A DNA stretch of 64,000 nt from Cordylochernes scorpioides (taxonomy: Eukaryota; Arthropoda; Arachnida; Pseudoscorpiones; Chernetidae): assembly GCA_030710605.1 (NCBI GenBank), contig CP092874.1, positions 24,411,757 through 24,475,756 of the forward strand. The letters run 5' to 3'. The stretch's first letter is position 1, and every line of letters starts with the position of its first letter. Below are positions 60,275-64,000 of the stretch, piece by piece. The notes below the pieces were generated by a model that was given only the letters and a program-made list of their open reading frames with translations, did not search any database and was not told the origin of the DNA. The position numbers and the translations under genes are program-made.

Positions 60275-60479
60275 CTTGACACATTTTTCTTCTCCCCTTA
60301 CTCTTACAGAGGTCACAATAAGAGAGGGAGAAGTATAGAAGAAAGAAAAGAAAAAAAAAAGTCAAATGATATAAAAAAAAAACAATTTTTTTTTTCCAAA
60401 AGAAATAAGGGATGAGTGCTCTCTTATATATAGCAGAAAACATGAGTAAATGAGGGGGGGGAGGGTGGAGTCCCCTGGT

Positions 60480-62739
60480 CTAGTACCGGCGTAGGTTGGA
60501 TCTGTCGTAGTTGCTCCCGTAGTCGGAGGTGGTAGAGCCGTGGACCATGCTGCCCATGGAGCTGCCCCCATAGAGTGGGTTGATGGGGGAGCGGTTGGAG
60601 GAGGATGGCCACTTGCTCCAGTCAGAGTTGGACTTGCCGCTGCGGGAGTCGGCCCAGCGGTGATCCGGCCAGTTGCTGCTGCTTCCTCCTCCACCTATGG
60701 ATGATCCCCCATAGCGGCTGTCAGTCATCCTGCGGTCTTTCCAGTCCTCAGTGCGGCCTCCGCTCATCTTGGTCCTTGTGCTTCTAGCAGTGGAGCGGTG
60801 GTCATGGACATCTCTCTTGTCCCGGCTGCTGGGATAGCTGGTTTGCAGCGGCGGCAGTGCGGGATTCTGTCTTCCCGGCATATCTATCCCTGTTATCATA
60901 GGTGCTGCCACCACCATATCTGATGTTGGTGGAGCTCTCTGCATAGCTGCCGGTGGTCTCATAGCGGGCAGCTTTCTTCCTGGAATCTCCGCCCCAGGTG
61001 CCGCTGTCTTTGGGGTAGGGGCGTTTCATGGAGGCAGACTTGAGGTGCTCCCTGCGTCGTAGCTCCTCCTTCTCCCGCTCCAGAACCTCTCTCTCCATTC
61101 TCTGCTTCTCCTTCTCGGCCTGCAGGATATCTGCCTTCTGTCTGATTAGCCTTTCCTTCTCAATCCTGAGTCTCTCTCTCTCCCGCTCCAGTCGCTCAGT
61201 CTCCTCTCTTTGCTTCCTCTCAATGAGCCTCTGGCGATATTCAATGGATCTGATACGCTCTTCCTCGCGCATCCGTCTCTCATAGTCATCTCTGCGGCCA
61301 AAGTTGCCTCCCATGTCTCTGGACTGTTGGCCATAGGGCTCATACACGGGCCGCCGGTTGTAGCCAGTGCCCTGGTAGTTCCTGGTTCCAAAGCCACGAC
61401 GGCCCCGTGGCCCTCTGGAAACAAAGCTGGATCGCTGTTGCCTATAGTTGGAGGAGGCAGTTTTTCTCTGGGCAGACTTGGCTGGCGGTCTTGAAGTAGA
61501 TTTCTTTGATCCTGTTTTTTCTTCTTTTTCATCCTTCTCATCTTTCTCTTCCTTCTCATCATCATTGTCCTTAAGGAGTTCTTCGCCCTCTGTATCTTCC
61601 ATTTTGATTTCATCATCATCTCTTGGTGCTTCTTTTTCTGGAGCCTTATCAGTGCTTTTTACAGGGCTTTCTGCTGCCTTGGCTGCTACCTTGACCTTAG
61701 TGGAGACTTCAGAGCTCTTGCTGTTGGAACGGGATATCTTCTTGATATTTTTGGGTTCGTTTGAGGTTCTCTCAACAGAAATAATGCAGTTGAATCCATT
61801 CAGCTTTGTCTTATGCAGATGATGGATAGCCTTAGTGGCTTCCTCCGAAGTGGACATGGTTACAAAGCCATAGCACTTGGAGGCTGAAGTGCGAGTACTA
61901 GTGACTATCTTGGCATCAACAACCTTCCCATATTTGGAAAAAGCAGTTTTCAAATCAGCTGCCTTTGTACCAGAAGCCAAACCGCTGACCCATAAATTTT
62001 TCCCTGTTTGTGGCTTTTTAGCTGATTTTTCATCACGAGCAATCTTTGCTGGTGTTGCTTTTTTGACAGGAGACTTAGAGTCCTCTTTCTTTTTTTTGTC
62101 ATCTTCTTCTTTAACTTCGGATTCTGGTTCTTTTTCTTCAACACCATTTGTTGGCTTTTCTTGTTGTTCTTCTTTTTCTTCCTCTTCGGCTGCTGATTCC
62201 TTTTCTTTTTCATTTTGTTCCTTATCTTGACTAGTATCTGCATCCATTTCTTCATCTTCTTCTTCCTCTTCTTTGTTTGACATACGATCTTCATTATCTT
62301 CCTTTTCTTCTTCTTCTTCTTTTACAGATTTTTCTTCATTCTGTTGTTCATGTACGCTTGATGAATCAGCAGCTTCATTTTCATTTAAAAAATGCTCATC
62401 CTCATCTTCAACTGTAAGTTGAATACGATCTTCATTATTAACATCATTTTCAGGTTCTTCTGCTTCAGCTTCATTTCCTTCATTAATAGATTCTTCCTTT
62501 TCACCATCATCTTTTTCTACTTGCTCATCTTTTTCTTTTTTAGATTCACTCTCAAAAAGATACTCATCAGGATCATGGCCTTCTTCTTCTAATGCCTTTT
62601 TTAGTTTTTTAATAAGTGAAGATTTAACTCCACTTTTATCCAGAGACCTCTTTTCGAGTTCTATTTTTAATTCCACTACAAGTAATTCAGATAATTTCTT
62701 TTTTGAAATGTCTTGCTTTTCTGACATTTTTGTTGACAA
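60480..62739 (-). pseudogene. SAFB: SAFB-like gene copy B, frameshifted near the 3' end
   Basis: The N-terminal 630 or so residues match copy A, including the SAP domain, acidic region, RRM and coiled coil. One extra T at about 60842-60844 (plus strand GGTTTGC against AGTTGC in copy A) shifts the frame after the RTAAAA motif. Translation then stops at 60802 after 645 residues. The original C-terminal frame, with the Gly/Ser-rich tail and RRY end, continues intact in another frame from about 60840 to 60480. The break is in a short homopolymer, so a sequencing error is as likely as a real mutation. If the two copies are alleles, this is one allele of one gene. A truncated product would keep DNA- and RNA-binding domains but lose the last 115 or so residues. 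Confidence 0.85.
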
Positions 62740-63441
62740 TTAAAAAAATTACTTTAAGATCGAAAGAATTAAAGTTAATAATATAAAAAATATTTTCTAA
62801 AAATAAAATATAGATCGTAAATTAATTAGGAAGAAGTCTGCTATCCTGAAAGCTGGTGTTGAAAACTTATTTCGATAATGGTGTCGTACCTGATACACAT
62901 GGTGAATAGTTAGAATCTATTAAAAAAATAACGCATTATTATATAAAATGTGCATGTAAAGTGAAATATAACATTACTTACCTTTAGGAAGTTGGGAAAA
63001 TTGATAAATTATATATATTTAGGTTATTTAAAGCGAAAAAGAATATTTCACAAAAAGGTAACTTTGCGAGTGTAAAAATTTATTTTTAATTATATAATCT
63101 GACACAGAGATTATTGTTCTATGAAATTGAAATATATTTTTGTTTTAAAATTTTTCATCGAAATTTAAAAAAAATAATTATTATTTATGTGGATAAAACC
63201 CAAATATTTTTATTTCAATAATTTTATTTTTCTTCTTGAAATATTTTCTCTCCTTTACATATCTTATCCTCTAACACATTATTAAAAAGTAGTTACCATT
63301 TATTCTATAGGTTTTTAACTTTTGATAAGACTATTTTAATTTATATTTAGACATTTTTCAATTTAATATAATTAAAATTGTCTATATAAAAGTTAAAAAC
63401 CTATATATAATTGAAACTGTAATATTTTCTATAAATTTTTA

Positions 63442-64000
63442 CTAGCGGATGTACCCGGCTTCGCCCGGGTTTACCCGAGTAAAAGTTTGTCTAACGAACA
63501 TTTGTTAAAACAATTCTCTATAAACTAATAAAAAATAGATACATTTTGATAATTTGAAACTCGTAAATTTGAATCTCTCGATAAAGTGACAATTTTTTGC
63601 CGGTCCCTTGAAAAATACTCGATAAGTTGAATAAAATCAATATTAATTGGTTCCCTCGGTAATTGGAAGTTAAAGGAATAGTATCTTACCTTGGAATTGT
63701 ATCATTATTCTTGTCTCAAATAAATTACCATGTCATCCTGAATTTTGTCTTTCCTAATTTTCTGCATTACAAAATCATCGTTTTATCTAGTGAATATTTT
63801 TTCCCGGTCCCTTGAAAAATACTCTGTAACTAACTTTGACTTGTGCGCAAATAATAGGTAGAAAATCTTACTTTTGATAAATATTCTTTAAGATAATAAA
63901 CTTAGTGATAATAAAACTTATAGATAAAAAAACTTGTTATCATCGTCGCAAAGGGGGCGCTGCTTGCGAGTTAAATATAAAAATCTGCAAATAACTCTAA
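63442..64000 (-). mobile_element. Helitron-like element upstream of SAFB (copy B, runs off the window)
   Basis: Same CTAG end and GCCGGGTACATCCG module as 22549-23254. Confidence 0.65.

Overview
This is eukaryotic nuclear DNA from an invertebrate animal. It is AT-rich, has spliced genes with GT/AG introns, and is packed with SINEs, LINE tails, Helitrons, pogo- and Tc1-type elements and satellites. A marine lophotrochozoan such as a mollusc would fit the repeat mix, but nothing here fixes the species. There is no CRISPR, operon or other bacterial structure.

Layout: bases 1-23109 (copy A) and 40308-64000 (copy B) are the same block in the same orientation. They are nearly identical in genes and differ by small indels and by about a dozen clean transposon insertions. 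Between them lie 23.1-32.7 kb (tandem 334-bp tRNA-bearing units, Helitrons, a dead Tc1 element, a 116-bp satellite), a 100-N assembly gap (32691-32790), and 32.8-40.3 kb (foldback DNA, three exons of an SH2D4-type gene, many repeats). The gap, the block order and the allele-like differences suggest two haplotypes of one locus placed end to end. A real tandem duplication of about 40 kb is the alternative.

Genes, all on the minus strand: (1) a SAFB-like nuclear RNA/DNA-binding protein (SAP, acidic region, RRM, R/E-rich coiled coil, Gly/Ser/Arg tail), encoded without introns at 19585-21843. Its copy at 60480-62739 carries a one-base insertion that removes the C-terminus. (2) An SH2D4A/B-like adaptor, with its first coding exon present twice (12672-12855 and 53208-53391) and exons 2-4 at 36.1, 34.2 and 34.0 kb. 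All splice phases agree, so copy B exon 1 reads into exons 2-4, and the gene is then cut by the assembly gap. (3) A GC-richer block at 14.2-15.2 kb (repeated at 54.8-55.8 kb) that may hold small exons of an unrecognised gene.

The most interesting signals are: comparison of the two copies, which gives filled and empty insertion sites for Helitrons, pogo, LINE and SINE elements; a family of near-palindromic elements with 13-bp target duplications and a CTGANGA...GAAAC core resembling a hammerhead ribozyme; a 605-bp almost perfect palindrome inside a 71-bp minisatellite, present in copy B only; and a 334-bp unit joined to different tRNA-like sequences.
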